Shown piece by piece: positions 1 to 8,394 of a stretch of 54,555 bases of DNA (within the stretch, counting starts at the first letter, position 1; each line of letters opens with the position of its first letter). The notes below the pieces were generated by a model. It was given only the letters and a program-made list of their open reading frames with translations. It searched no databases and was not told the DNA's origin. Source of the stretch: CAZHJK01 sp964533275 (GTDB lineage: Bacteria > Bacillota > Clostridia > Eubacteriales > Garciellaceae); NCBI GenBank assembly GCA_964533275.1, contig CAZHJK010000018.1:1-54555 (forward strand). Reading direction: 5' to 3'. Position numbers and translations under genes: made by a program.

Positions 1-16
1 AGTATATGAAGATATT

Positions 17-82
17 TTATCTCTCTAAAGTAAATTCAATGACGCCTTTTTCATCAAATATGCAATAAATATTTTCCACCAT
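17..82 (-). CDS. possible 21-residue microprotein
   Basis: A very short reading frame running MVENIYCIFDEKGVIEFTLER, preceded by a GAAGGA Shine-Dalgarno site about six bases before the ATG. I recognise no family. The composition resembles a real peptide more than random AT-rich sequence, but the evidence is only the ribosome site and the frame. It could also be a remnant of a gene lying to the left of the window. Confidence 0.2.
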   Translation of the reverse strand: MVENIYCIFDEKGVIEFTLER

Positions 83-175
83 TTTTATCCTTCTGTATAA
101 AAATAAATTTTGTGGAGATAATATAAAGGTTAAATTATTTTTAGGAAAAAATTTTAGGAAAAAACTAGAAAAAAT

Positions 176-204
176 TTGACAAATAATTGGATATAGGTTA
201 CTAT
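176..204 (+). promoter_or_regulatory. sigma-A type promoter of the yabE-like gene
   Basis: A perfect TTGACA (176-181), a 17-base spacer and TACTAT (199-204) lie about 40 bases before the ATG at 244. This is a strong housekeeping promoter giving a leader of roughly 30 bases. It probably drives the yabE-like gene. Confidence 0.75.
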
Positions 205-243
205 GTTCAAGTTCTCCCAAAACATAAAACAGGAGGTAATGAA

Positions 244-1251
244 ATGGAAAAACAAACCCAGGAGGCAGGGGAAGCATTTATAAAGTTTAAACGCCCAGCC
301 CTTCTGATACTACTGTGTGTATGTTTTATTGGTGCAACAGTAGGGTTCTACCATTTGACAGAAAAGGAAATCACAATAGTCGACGCTAAAGAAGAAATTA
401 ATATAGAAACAAGAAGTAAAACAATTGCACAGGTATTAGAGGAGCAAAATATTTCCCTTAGACCTGAAGATATTGTAGAACCCTCTTTGGATACTTCCAT
501 AGAAAATGGTATTGAAATAAAGATAAAAAGGGCAACGCCCAAAACAATAATATCAGATGGGAAAGAGTATGAGATTATTACCGCAGCTACCAAAGTGGAA
601 GATATTATTAAAGAATCAGGAATTGCTTTAGGGAATATTGATAAGGTATTACCCCATAAGAATGCAGAAATAGAAAATAATGAAAGTATCCGTATCGTAC
701 GGGTAACAGAAGAAAAAATAGAGGATGAAGAAACAGTTAAATATGCCATCCAAAGAAAGCCAACCAAGGAATTAGATAAAGGCGAAACAAAGGTTGTGCA
801 AAAGGGAGAGGATGGTTTAAAAAGTAGTGAGATTAAAATCACCTATGAAGATGGTAAAGAAACAAAGAGAGAAGTAGTTAAAGAAGAGGTTACAATTGAG
901 CCCAGGGATGAAGTAATACAAGTAGGAATAAATGACACCATAAGTACATCCAGGGGCAGCACAAGATTTGATGAGGCTATGGTTGTAACTGCAACAGCAT
1001 ACTGCTCTAGCGACCCTGGAGTTAGCAATACCACAAGCGTTGGTGCTACACTTAAAAAGGGTGTTGTCGCAGTGGATCCAAGGGTGATCCCCTATTATAC
1101 CAAGATTTATATTCCTGGCTATGGATTTGGTCAGGCATTAGATACTGGTGGAGCTATTAAGGGGAAAAGAATTGACCTAGCTATGGACTCGAGATCAGAA
1201 GCCTTAAAGTATGGTAGAAGAAATGTAAAAATTTATCTATTAGGTAAATAA
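244..1251 (+). CDS. yabE: YabE-like cell-wall protein (DUF348 repeats, G5, 3D domain)
   Basis: Secreted or membrane-anchored cell-wall remodelling protein related to B. subtilis YabE and the Rpf/stationary-phase factors. A single N-terminal membrane helix (about residues 20-37) is followed by two ubiquitin-like DUF348 repeats (about 40-150) and a G5-like segment (about 160-225). A C-terminal 3D domain (about 245-335) carries conserved aspartates in AVDPRVIP, ALDTGG and RIDLAMDS and folds like MltA double-psi barrels. The start is ATG 244, with AGGAGG seven bases upstream; an in-frame ATG at 187 has no ribosome site. The gene directly precedes rnmV and ksgA, the order usual in Firmicutes. A terminator follows, so it is probably transcribed alone. 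Lytic transglycosylase activity is inferred from the fold. Confidence 0.9.
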   Translation: MEKQTQEAGEAFIKFKRPALLILLCVCFIGATVGFYHLTEKEITIVDAKEEINIETRSKTIAQVLEEQNISLRPEDIVEPSLDTSIENGIEIKIKRATPKTIISDGKEYEIITAATKVEDIIKESGIALGNIDKVLPHKNAEIENNESIRIVRVTEEKIEDEETVKYAIQRKPTKELDKGETKVVQKGEDGLKSSEIKITYEDGKETKREVVKEEVTIEPRDEVIQVGINDTISTSRGSTRFDEAMVVTATAYCSSDPGVSNTTSVGATLKKGVVAVDPRVIPYYTKIYIPGYGFGQALDTGGAIKGKRIDLAMDSRSEALKYGRRNVKIYLLGK

Positions 1252-1257
1252 CTAACA

Positions 1258-1291
1258 GAAACAGAAGTTTTTCTACTTCTGTTTCTTTTTT
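1258..1291 (+). terminator. terminator after yabE
   Basis: Inverted repeat GAAACAGAAGT / ACTTCTGTTTC with a short loop, followed by a run of T. It separates the yabE-like gene from rnmV. Confidence 0.8.
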
Positions 1292-1329
1292 TATGAAGGT
1301 AGGGTAAAATATTAAAAAGGAGAATTAAC

Positions 1330-1878
1330 ATGATACAAGAGACTATAGTAGTGGAAGGTAAGGATGATGAATCCGCAGTTAAGATGGCGGTTAAAGCAGA
1401 GGTTATTATTACAAATGGTCTAGGTATAAATGAAAAAACCATAGAGAGAATAAAAAATGCCCAAGAAAGATCAGGGGTCATTATTTTTACAGATCCAGAT
1501 TTTCCCGGAGAAAAAATTAGAAAGATAATTTCCGATAGAGTACCAGGCTGTAAACACGCCTATCTTCCTAGAAAACACGGTAAAAAGGGTACAAATATAG
1601 GAATAGAAAATGCCTCCCCAGAGCATATTATTAAAGCCCTATCAAAGGTTAAAACTGAGGGTAAGGATAATAAATTCTTTACCATGGAGCATATGGTAGA
1701 CGCCGGGTTGATAATGGGAGAATCTGCAAAGCAAAGACGAGAAGAAATGGGGGAAATTTTAGGAATAGGCTACGGCAATGGTAAACAATTCCTAAAAAGA
1801 CTCAATCACTATAATATTACCATGAAGGAATTTCAAGATGCTCTTCAAAAGATAGAGAAAGAAGGGAGTAATTTATAG
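1330..1878 (+). CDS. rnmV: ribonuclease M5
   Basis: Ribonuclease M5 performs the final double cleavage that matures 5S rRNA from its precursor, on the ribonucleoprotein containing L18. The 182-residue length matches the family. The N-terminal TOPRIM domain shows the catalytic glutamate in VVEGKDD (near residue 9) and the metal-binding DxD in FTDPDFPGEKIR (about residues 54-65). The C-terminal part is the RNA- and ribosome-binding region. AAGGAG lies seven bases before the ATG. The stop codon is followed immediately by the GTG start of ksgA, so the two are translated together; this pair is conserved across Firmicutes. Confidence 0.95.
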   Translation: MIQETIVVEGKDDESAVKMAVKAEVIITNGLGINEKTIERIKNAQERSGVIIFTDPDFPGEKIRKIISDRVPGCKHAYLPRKHGKKGTNIGIENASPEHIIKALSKVKTEGKDNKFFTMEHMVDAGLIMGESAKQRREEMGEILGIGYGNGKQFLKRLNHYNITMKEFQDALQKIEKEGSNL

Positions 1879-2733
1879 GTGAAAAATTTAGCTTCACCCA
1901 AAATTGTAAAGGAAATTATTAAGAAACATGGGTTTCACTTTAGTAAAAAATTAGGACAAAATTTTTTAATAGATTATAATATCTTGGATAAAATTGTGGA
2001 GGGCGCCAGAATCGAGCAAGAGGATGGGGTGCTAGAGATAGGTCCTGGTATTGGTACAATGACTCAGGTTCTATCAGAAATGTCAGATAAGGTTTTGGCA
2101 ATAGAGATTGATAAAAGTCTCCTGCCAATTTTAGAAGAGACATTAAGAGACTATCCTAATACCAAGGTCATCCACGGAGATGTATTAAGATTGCCCCTAG
2201 AAGAAATACTACATAATAATTTCGGTAATAAGAAAATAAAGGTAGTAGCAAATTTACCCTATTATGTCACCACTTCAATTATTATGAAGTTATTAGAGGA
2301 AGAACTTCCAATTGAGAGTATTACCATTATGATTCAAAAAGAAGTTGCCCAGAGGATACATGCCACACCTGGGGGTAAGGAATATGGAGCACTTTCTGTT
2401 GCTGTGCAATTCTATGCCCAGCCCCATATTATAACCACAGTCCCTCCCACCGTATTTATGCCGCCACCTAGTGTAGAATCAACAGTTATTCGTCTTGATA
2501 TATTAAAACAACCAAGGGTAGAAGTTGCCAATAGGAAGTTGTATTTTGATGTTGTAAAAGCAGCCTTTGGTAAAAGAAGAAAGACATTATTAAATGCTCT
2601 TTCTTCGGGAAATCTAGGGATAGAGAAAAAAGCTATTGAGGAAATACTAAGTAGTATTGGGATTGATGGGAAAAGAAGAGGAGAAACTTTGTCACTTCAG
2701 GAGTTCGCAGATATAGCTAATAATTTAGAATAA
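1879..2733 (+). CDS. rsmA: 16S rRNA (adenine1518/1519-N6)-dimethyltransferase
   Basis: KsgA/RsmA dimethylates the two adjacent adenines in the helix 45 loop of 16S rRNA late in 30S assembly, using S-adenosylmethionine. Motifs seen are LGQNFLID near the N-terminus, the SAM-binding VLEIGPGIGTMT (about residues 51-62) and the catalytic NLPYYV (about 118-123). The C-terminal helical domain contains FGKRRKTL. Its 284 residues are normal for the family. Translation starts at GTG 1879, directly after the rnmV stop, with the ribosome site GAAGGGAG inside the end of rnmV. It is the second gene of the rnmV-ksgA operon. Confidence 0.96.
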   Translation: MKNLASPKIVKEIIKKHGFHFSKKLGQNFLIDYNILDKIVEGARIEQEDGVLEIGPGIGTMTQVLSEMSDKVLAIEIDKSLLPILEETLRDYPNTKVIHGDVLRLPLEEILHNNFGNKKIKVVANLPYYVTTSIIMKLLEEELPIESITIMIQKEVAQRIHATPGGKEYGALSVAVQFYAQPHIITTVPPTVFMPPPSVESTVIRLDILKQPRVEVANRKLYFDVVKAAFGKRRKTLLNALSSGNLGIEKKAIEEILSSIGIDGKRRGETLSLQEFADIANNLE

Positions 2734-2753
2734 AATAAAAAGGAGGCGTTAAA

Positions 2754-3665
2754 ATGAGAGGTTGGATACTATTTGATGACTATGATGAAGGGCTAAAAAA
2801 GGAACAACACGAAATTAACCGTTTTGTGGAGGAGGCTGAAAAACAAAAAATAGACCTTAGGATTGTAAGTCCAGATCAATTCGATTTAATAGTGACAAAG
2901 GATGATCGAGATACTGTTATAATCGATGGAGAGGTAGTTCCATTGCCGGACTTCTTTATCCCTAGATTAGGAGCATCTACTACCTACTTTGCATTGGCGG
3001 TTATTCGTCATTTAGAGCAGTTGGGAGTATATGCTATAAATACATCAGAAAGCATTGAAGCAGTTAAGGATAAATTATTTACTCAACAAATCTTAGCCTC
3101 TAAGGATATGCCGGTGCCTACCACAATGCTAGCTAAATACCCAGTAAATACTGATTTAATAGAAGAACATTTTGGATTTCCGGTTATAGTAAAGACCCTA
3201 TCCGGTGCCCAGGGTACAGGTGTGTTTTTATCAAGTACTAAGTCTAAGTTTAGGGATCTAATGGCAATTATTAATGCTACCAATAAAAATGCTAATATAA
3301 TAATACAAAAATTTGTTTCATCAAGCAGGGGACGAGACCTAAGGGTATTTATTGTTGGTGGACGGGCTGTGGCATGCATGGAAAGAAGATCTAATGATGG
3401 AAACTTTAAGGCAAATCTTTCCCAAGGAGGAACTGCTTTAAAGGTTGAATTAACTCCAGAAATTGAATGGTTGGCCACAGAAACTGCACGAATATTAGGT
3501 TTAGAAGTAGCAGGTATAGATTTACTTTTTGATGATGAACATTTTCAAATTTGTGAAGCAAATTCAGCACCTGGATTTAAGGGAATTGAGGAATGTCATG
3601 ATATTAATATACCAGAAGAAATATTTAATTATATTAGAGTAAGATTAGGAATGTTTGATGATTAG
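2754..3665 (+). CDS. RimK-like ATP-grasp ligase
   Basis: ATP-grasp carboxylate-amine ligase of the RimK / alpha-L-glutamate ligase group, about 300 residues. The N-terminal preATP-grasp region includes FFIPRLGASTTY. The ATP-binding core includes FPVIVKTLSGAQGTGV (about residues 140-155) and the RDLRVFIVGGRAVA segment. The metal-binding end reads CEANSAPGFKGIEE near residue 270. This family adds glutamate or another amino acid to a carboxylate by way of an acyl phosphate; the substrate cannot be told from sequence. It follows ksgA by 20 bases with GGAGGCG as ribosome site and is likely in the same transcript. Members in the Clostridia often lie near housekeeping genes without a known role. Confidence 0.8.
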   Translation: MRGWILFDDYDEGLKKEQHEINRFVEEAEKQKIDLRIVSPDQFDLIVTKDDRDTVIIDGEVVPLPDFFIPRLGASTTYFALAVIRHLEQLGVYAINTSESIEAVKDKLFTQQILASKDMPVPTTMLAKYPVNTDLIEEHFGFPVIVKTLSGAQGTGVFLSSTKSKFRDLMAIINATNKNANIIIQKFVSSSRGRDLRVFIVGGRAVACMERRSNDGNFKANLSQGGTALKVELTPEIEWLATETARILGLEVAGIDLLFDDEHFQICEANSAPGFKGIEECHDINIPEEIFNYIRVRLGMFDD

Positions 3666-3680
3666 GTAAAAGAAGAGATT

Positions 3681-3900
3681 AGGGAACAGGGAATAGGGAA
3701 TAGAAAAACCCTGAAAGCTTTAAAATCTTTTACTGTTCCCTAGTAACAAGATACTAGTTACTAGAAAACAAAGATTCTTCGCCAAGGCTCAGAATGACAC
3801 TAAATAGAAAGTCATCCTGAGGAGTAAGCGACGAAGGATCTATGGTTTAAGTTTGTACTGTTCCCTGATAACTGTTCCCTAAAAACTGATAACTGATAAC
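3681..3900. repeat. composite of three dispersed repeat types
   Basis: The 238-base gap holds no gene. It contains a GGGAACAGGGAATAG block (about 3682-3702) with inverted CTGTTCCCT copies at 3733, 3858 and 3872. Inside that is an imperfect inverted repeat, AGATTCTTCG (about 3770) against CGAAGGATCT (about 3831-3840), enclosing GTCATCCTGAGGAG. AACTGATAACTGATAACT runs up to the next gene. The same units recur elsewhere in the window (5948, 16938, 26029). Confidence 0.75.
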
Positions 3901-3903
3901 TAC

Positions 3904-4581
3904 CTAGAATTCAAATGTTTCTCCCGGTGATAATATGTTCACTTCAACCTCTTTTACCTGCTTTTTAAATTCTTCTGGATCTGCATCTATTACATCAAAG
4001 GTTTTATAATGCATGGGTATTACAATTCTTGGCTTTATAAAATCTACTCCAAGAACAGCATCCCTTATATCCATGGTGAAATTGCCTCCAATGGGTAATA
4101 GGGCAACATCAATATTTTCCCTTTCTAAAAGCTTCATTTCCATTGAAAGTCCAGTATCTCCTGCATGATAGAGTTTTTTCCCATCTATTTCGATAATAAA
4201 ACCACCAGGAAGCCCGCCTTCCACCATTCCATCATCTGTTGGAATTCCTGACCCATGAAGGGCAGGAGTCATTTTTACTATTCCAAAATCAAATTTTCTT
4301 CTCCCCCCTATATGCATTGCATGGGTCCTTAAATTTTTCCGTGATAAATAATTAGATATTTCAAAGTTACAAATTATTAAGGAATTACATTTTTTGGCGA
4401 TAGCCTCAGCATCTCCAATATGATCACTATGACCATGGGTAATAAATATATGAGTTATGTCCTTTAAATCCTTTAAAGTGACAGATGTATGAGAATTACC
4501 AGTGAGAAATGGATCGACCAAAGCATTAAAGTTTTCAGATTGAACTAAGAAAGCTGAGTGTCCGAAATAAGTTATTTTCAT
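3904..4581 (-). CDS. UPF0173-family metal-dependent hydrolase (MBL fold)
   Basis: Metallo-beta-lactamase-fold hydrolase of the UPF0173 group (YtkL-like), 225 residues as usual. Zinc ligands are in THGHSDHIGD (about residues 48-57), with further histidines in ALHGSG (about 109), the Asp in YHAGDTGLS (about 140-148) and the final His in IPMHYKTFD (about 191). The substrate is unknown for the family. The start ATG has GGAGGG eight bases upstream on the minus strand. It is transcribed opposite to its neighbours, and both sides carry AT-rich or repeat DNA. Confidence 0.9.
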   Translation of the reverse strand: MKITYFGHSAFLVQSENFNALVDPFLTGNSHTSVTLKDLKDITHIFITHGHSDHIGDAEAIAKKCNSLIICNFEISNYLSRKNLRTHAMHIGGRRKFDFGIVKMTPALHGSGIPTDDGMVEGGLPGGFIIEIDGKKLYHAGDTGLSMEMKLLERENIDVALLPIGGNFTMDIRDAVLGVDFIKPRIVIPMHYKTFDVIDADPEEFKKQVKEVEVNILSPGETFEF

Positions 4582-4711
4582 AATAAAACCCTCCCTATAT
4601 TAAAATACTATAATTAAAGTTTACCCTAAAAAACAATTATTAAAAAGTTTAATAAAAACTCATAAAAAATTATAGAGTATTGCCGATACATAAATAAGAG
4701 TAGCTGAAAAA

Positions 4712-4795
4712 TTATTTATATTAGGATGCTTAGGCTAAAAGCCGTGGAAGAGAAAAAAGGTTACTAGCGAAAGTAGCCAAGCTACTTTTATAGAA
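4712..4795 (+). promoter_or_regulatory. possible structured leader of the HD-GYP gene
   Basis: The 220 bases before the HD-GYP gene hold no gene. Near the gene three hairpins can be drawn: GGCT-aaa-AGCC, then GGTTACT-agcgaa-AGTAGCC, then AAAGTAGC-caa-GCTACTTT. The last two share the AGTAGC strand, so only one can form at a time. That arrangement is typical of a switch controlling ribosome access. I could not fit it to either known cyclic-di-GMP riboswitch class. Confidence 0.3.
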
Positions 4796-4809
4796 GGGTA
4801 GTGAAAAGT

Positions 4810-5943
4810 ATGAGGTTGGTACCAATTAATTGTATAAAACCAGGTAGCTATTTATCTAAATCAATCTACGATGCAGAGGGAAGAATTTTATTAGCTCAGG
4901 GAGTTGAGTTAACCAGTTTAATTTTAAATAAGATAAAACACCATGGTATAATGTCTCTTTATATTCAAGACGAATATAGTGACAATGAAATAGAGGACAT
5001 CATTCAGCCTGAATTAAGACAAAAAGCAATTCAAACAGTAAAAAATTATTTTGATTATTCAAATTTTAAGCAGGCAAAAAATTCAAATAGTAATGAAAAA
5101 AATAATATGCAATATGAATATATAAAATCTCTTAATGAAGTAGCGGAAAATATTGTAGAGGAGATAATCTCCCAAAAGGAAATCTTAATTAACTTAGTTG
5201 ATATAAAAATCATGGATAATTATACCTATGCTCATTGTGTAAATGTAGCTGTTTTATCCTTAGTGTTAGGAATCGAAATGGGCTTTAATAAAAAACAATT
5301 ATATGACATTGCTGTGGGAGCTATGCTTCATGATATAGGTAAGGTGTTTATTCCCAATGATATATTAAATAAAAAAGGTGGATTAACGAAGAATGAATTT
5401 GAAATTATAAAGAAGCATCCTCAACTAGGATATGATTATCTAAAGGATATCTATGATATTAATGCATTTGCCAGGGGAATTGTTTTACAGCATCATGAAA
5501 GATTAGATGGAAGTGGTTATCCAAAGGGATTAGAAGAAGATCAAATACACACCTTTGCCAAAATTGTTGCCATTGCAGATAATTATGATGCCCTAACATC
5601 AGACAGACCCTATCGAAAACCAATATCGCCGAATGATGCCTTAGAATATATTATGGGATCTGCCGGTAGATTCTTTGATTATGATATGGTCAAAGCATTT
5701 ATGGATAAGATAATTCCTTACCCTATTGGCACCTTAGTAAGATTAAGTAATGGATGTATAGGAGTCATTGATGCTATTACTCCCTTTTCCCCTTTACGCC
5801 CTAAGGTAAAGGTTATTATGGGTAATGAGAGCTTTTTAAAGGATGAGATTATCGATTTATATGAAAATTATAGTATTGTAATTGAAGGAGTACAATATGA
5901 AGACCCTGTTGAAGTCAAAGGAGATAAGGTCCTTGGATTTTAG
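4810..5943 (+). CDS. HD-GYP domain cyclic-di-GMP phosphodiesterase-like protein
   Basis: HD-GYP proteins hydrolyse cyclic di-GMP. An N-terminal segment beginning RLVPINCIKPGSYLSK is the usual lead-in of clostridial HD-GYP proteins. The HD domain shows HCVNVAVLS, MLHDIGKVFIPNDIL (about residues 170-184) and the signature HHERLDGSGYPKGL, followed by IADNYDALTSDRPYRKP. All metal-binding His and Asp residues expected for an active enzyme are present. A C-terminal 70-residue tail follows. No transmembrane segment is seen, so it is cytoplasmic. Two starts are possible, GTG 4801 and ATG 4810; ATG 4810 gives the N-terminus usual in the family, although its GAAGGG site is 12 bases away. Confidence 0.85.
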   Translation: MRLVPINCIKPGSYLSKSIYDAEGRILLAQGVELTSLILNKIKHHGIMSLYIQDEYSDNEIEDIIQPELRQKAIQTVKNYFDYSNFKQAKNSNSNEKNNMQYEYIKSLNEVAENIVEEIISQKEILINLVDIKIMDNYTYAHCVNVAVLSLVLGIEMGFNKKQLYDIAVGAMLHDIGKVFIPNDILNKKGGLTKNEFEIIKKHPQLGYDYLKDIYDINAFARGIVLQHHERLDGSGYPKGLEEDQIHTFAKIVAIADNYDALTSDRPYRKPISPNDALEYIMGSAGRFFDYDMVKAFMDKIIPYPIGTLVRLSNGCIGVIDAITPFSPLRPKVKVIMGNESFLKDEIIDLYENYSIVIEGVQYEDPVEVKGDKVLGF

Positions 5944-5947
5944 CTTT

Positions 5948-5982
5948 TGTCATCTTGAGGAGCCTGGAAGGAAGGATCTATG
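5948..5982. repeat. partial copy of the GTCATCCTGAGG repeat
   Basis: GTCATCTTGAGGAG ... GAAGGATCTATG closely matches the right half of the repeat at about 3810-3845, with a changed centre. It starts five bases after the HD-GYP stop codon. Confidence 0.6.
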
Positions 5983-6022
5983 TAGGGAAGGTATGATAAA
6001 ATATAAAAAGGAAATTAGTGTT

Positions 6023-6050
6023 AAGATGTCTAACTAGGGGCATCTTTTTT
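6023..6050 (+). terminator. terminator after the HD-GYP gene
   Basis: Stem AAGATGTC / GGCATCTT with a short loop and six T residues, about 80 bases after the HD-GYP stop. Confidence 0.7.
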
Positions 6051-6112
6051 GATTATTGAGGTGTATGTTGGGTAAAATATTATGGATATGGACATAAAGA
6101 GGAGTTGTAGAA

Positions 6113-7633
6113 ATGGGAATATGGGATGAATTTGCAGCAAGTGATGCATATAAGGATGACGATCTTTCAAATATTATGGTCATCTTCGGTGGTACCGGGG
6201 ATTTGGCAAAGAGAAAAATTTTTCCTGCCCTTTATCATCTACTAAGGGAGAATACATTACCAGAAAAATTTGCCATTGTTGCAATAGGCAGAAGACAAAA
6301 AAATAATGAAGAGTACAGGGAATATATTTATAACTTTATGAAGAAAGAATTAAATATTAAGATTGATGAAGAAGTATGGAGTAATCTTAGCCAAAGAATA
6401 TACTATCTGCCCTTTAAGTTTGAGGATAGCGCAGGATATGAAAGACTAAAAAATACCCTAAAGAATTTAGAGAATACATATCATACCCATGGAAATAGAA
6501 TTTACTATTTAGCAGTAGCTCCTGAGTACTTTGGTGTAATAGTAAATCAACTAAAGAAGCAGGAAATGACAAAAAGTGAAAATAGCTGGCAAAGGGTAGT
6601 AATAGAAAAGCCCTTTGGAAGGGATTTGCAATCTGCCCAAAGACTCAATGATGAAATTACCAGGGTTTTTCCCGAGGATAATATCTATAGAATAGATCAT
6701 TACTTAGGGAAGGAAATGATACAAAATATAATGGTACTAAGGTTTACCAATACAATTTTTGAGCCCATATGGAATAGTCAATATATAGATAATATTCAAA
6801 TATCCTCTAATGAACAATTAGGAGTTGATACAAGGGGTGCCTATTATGAGAAGGCTGGAGCCCTAAGGGATATGGTACAAAATCACATGATGCAATTATT
6901 AACATTAACAGCAATGGAACCACCTATTAAATTAGATAATAGATCCATTGGAGACGAGAAAAAAAGGGTACTTCGTTCCTTGCAGGAATATACCCATGAA
7001 AGCATATTTAAGGATATAGTAAGGGGACAATATAGGGAAGGGATAATAGATGGTAAAGAGGTGAAGAGCTATAGGCAGGAGGTGGGTGTAAATCCACAAT
7101 CCTCTACCGAAACCTTTGTTGCAATGAAATTAGCGGTTAATAATTATAGATGGGCAGGGGTACCCTTCTATATCCGAACAGGAAAAAGAATGCCCATGAA
7201 GTCAACGGAGATTATAGTAGAATTTAAAAGACCTCCAGAGGTGTTGTTTTTTAAGGAATATGAGAGATTACAGCCAAATATATTGGTAATGCGAATACAG
7301 CCTAGGGAAGGAGTTTTCCTGCGTTTTAATGCAAAAAAACCGGGCATGAAAAGTCAAATAATTCCGGTGGATATGGATTATTATCAGAATTGCCAATTAT
7401 ATGAAAACTGTCCAGATGCCTATGAAAGATTAATTTATGATGTAATGAGGGGAGATTCTACCCTCTTTGCCCATTGGGATGAGGTGGAATATTCCTGGAG
7501 GATTGTAGATAATATCTCTCTTGCATGGTGTTTAAAGCCGGAGGAGGTATTTGAATATGATTCAGGAAGCAGAGGACCCCAGGCAGCTAATGAGCTTTTA
7601 GAGAGGGATAATAGAAAATGGTGGAATGTATAG
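6113..7633 (+). CDS. zwf: glucose-6-phosphate 1-dehydrogenase
   Basis: Oxidises glucose 6-phosphate to 6-phosphogluconolactone with NAD(P)+, the entry to the oxidative pentose phosphate pathway. The dinucleotide-binding motif is FGGTGDLAKRKIFPALY (about residues 25-41). EKPFGRDL and the active-site RIDHYLGKEMIQN (about 192-204) follow, with the general-base histidine in QNHMMQLL (about 257). The 506 residues are normal length. GAGGAG lies ten bases before ATG. No 6-phosphogluconolactonase or 6-phosphogluconate dehydrogenase is adjacent, so the rest of the pathway must lie elsewhere. The oxidative branch is not universal in clostridia. The next gene starts 13 bases downstream. Confidence 0.96.
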   Translation: MGIWDEFAASDAYKDDDLSNIMVIFGGTGDLAKRKIFPALYHLLRENTLPEKFAIVAIGRRQKNNEEYREYIYNFMKKELNIKIDEEVWSNLSQRIYYLPFKFEDSAGYERLKNTLKNLENTYHTHGNRIYYLAVAPEYFGVIVNQLKKQEMTKSENSWQRVVIEKPFGRDLQSAQRLNDEITRVFPEDNIYRIDHYLGKEMIQNIMVLRFTNTIFEPIWNSQYIDNIQISSNEQLGVDTRGAYYEKAGALRDMVQNHMMQLLTLTAMEPPIKLDNRSIGDEKKRVLRSLQEYTHESIFKDIVRGQYREGIIDGKEVKSYRQEVGVNPQSSTETFVAMKLAVNNYRWAGVPFYIRTGKRMPMKSTEIIVEFKRPPEVLFFKEYERLQPNILVMRIQPREGVFLRFNAKKPGMKSQIIPVDMDYYQNCQLYENCPDAYERLIYDVMRGDSTLFAHWDEVEYSWRIVDNISLAWCLKPEEVFEYDSGSRGPQAANELLERDNRKWWNV

Positions 7634-7646
7634 GAGGAGGGTAAGT

Positions 7647-8285
7647 GTGAAAATCTATGATATATCCATGGAGATAAAGCAGGATATGATGGTTTATAAG
7701 AATAAGGACGAAAAAAGACCCAGGATGCAGGTTAATAGTGATTTTTCCAGTGGAAATTCCTATGAATCTACCTTGACTTTGGAATTACATACGGGTACCC
7801 ATATGGATGCGCCCTTACATATGATACCAGAGGGGGATACCATAGACCAGCAGGACCTATCAAAGGTTGTCACAGCCTGCAGGGTGATAGATTTATCGCA
7901 TGTAGAGGATAAAATAAAAAAGGAACACCTGGAAAAAAAGGATATAAAACAGGGGGAGTTTCTCTTATTAAAAACTCGAAATTCACTAAGACAGGAAGAT
8001 AGTTCCCAGAATTTACAATTTGATTTTGATTTTGTATATTTAGATAAGGATGGGGCAGAATTTTTGAAGGATAAAGGAATTATAGGCGTAGGCATTGATT
8101 CCTTAGGAATAGAAAGGGCTCAACCTGAACATGATACCCATGAGATACTTATGGGAAATAAGATTGTAATTATTGAAGGATTGGTATTAAAGGATATATT
8201 AGAGGGAGAATATACCTTAATTGCCCTTCCCCTGAAGATTAAAAATGCAGAAGCCTCGCCAATAAGAGCGGTATTGTTAGAATAA
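7647..8285 (+). CDS. cyclase-family (kynurenine formamidase-like) hydrolase
   Basis: Member of the cyclase family (PF04199), metal-dependent amide hydrolases that include arylformamidase KynB and isatin hydrolase. The signature HTGTHMDAPLHMI (about residues 48-60) supplies the His/Asp metal ligands, and the conserved late segment GIDSLGIE is also present. Length, 212 residues, is standard. The start is GTG 7647 with AGGAGGAGGG six bases upstream; an ATG at 7626 inside the end of zwf lacks a ribosome site. It follows zwf closely and is probably cotranscribed. No tryptophan-degradation genes are nearby, so the substrate is not predicted. Confidence 0.85.
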   Translation: MKIYDISMEIKQDMMVYKNKDEKRPRMQVNSDFSSGNSYESTLTLELHTGTHMDAPLHMIPEGDTIDQQDLSKVVTACRVIDLSHVEDKIKKEHLEKKDIKQGEFLLLKTRNSLRQEDSSQNLQFDFDFVYLDKDGAEFLKDKGIIGVGIDSLGIERAQPEHDTHEILMGNKIVIIEGLVLKDILEGEYTLIALPLKIKNAEASPIRAVLLE

Positions 8286-8394
8286 AATATAGACAATTAT
8301 AAATCTAGGGTTATTTTTGTGAATATTATACAAAATCATAAAGAGGCACTCTTGATATAATAATGATAAGGATTAATGAAAGAGGGTGAAAGCC

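Noticed and set aside
17..277. An 86-codon minus-strand frame at the left edge
   Set aside because: Its upstream part overlaps the promoter and start of yabE and is Phe/Leu-rich noise; only the last 21 codons have a ribosome site.
4712..4800. Cyclic-di-GMP riboswitch before the HD-GYP gene
   Set aside because: The order of GAAA loop, GACGCAAAGC and GG-CC elements of class I, and the class II pseudoknot, could not be fitted. It is kept only as a possible unnamed structured leader.
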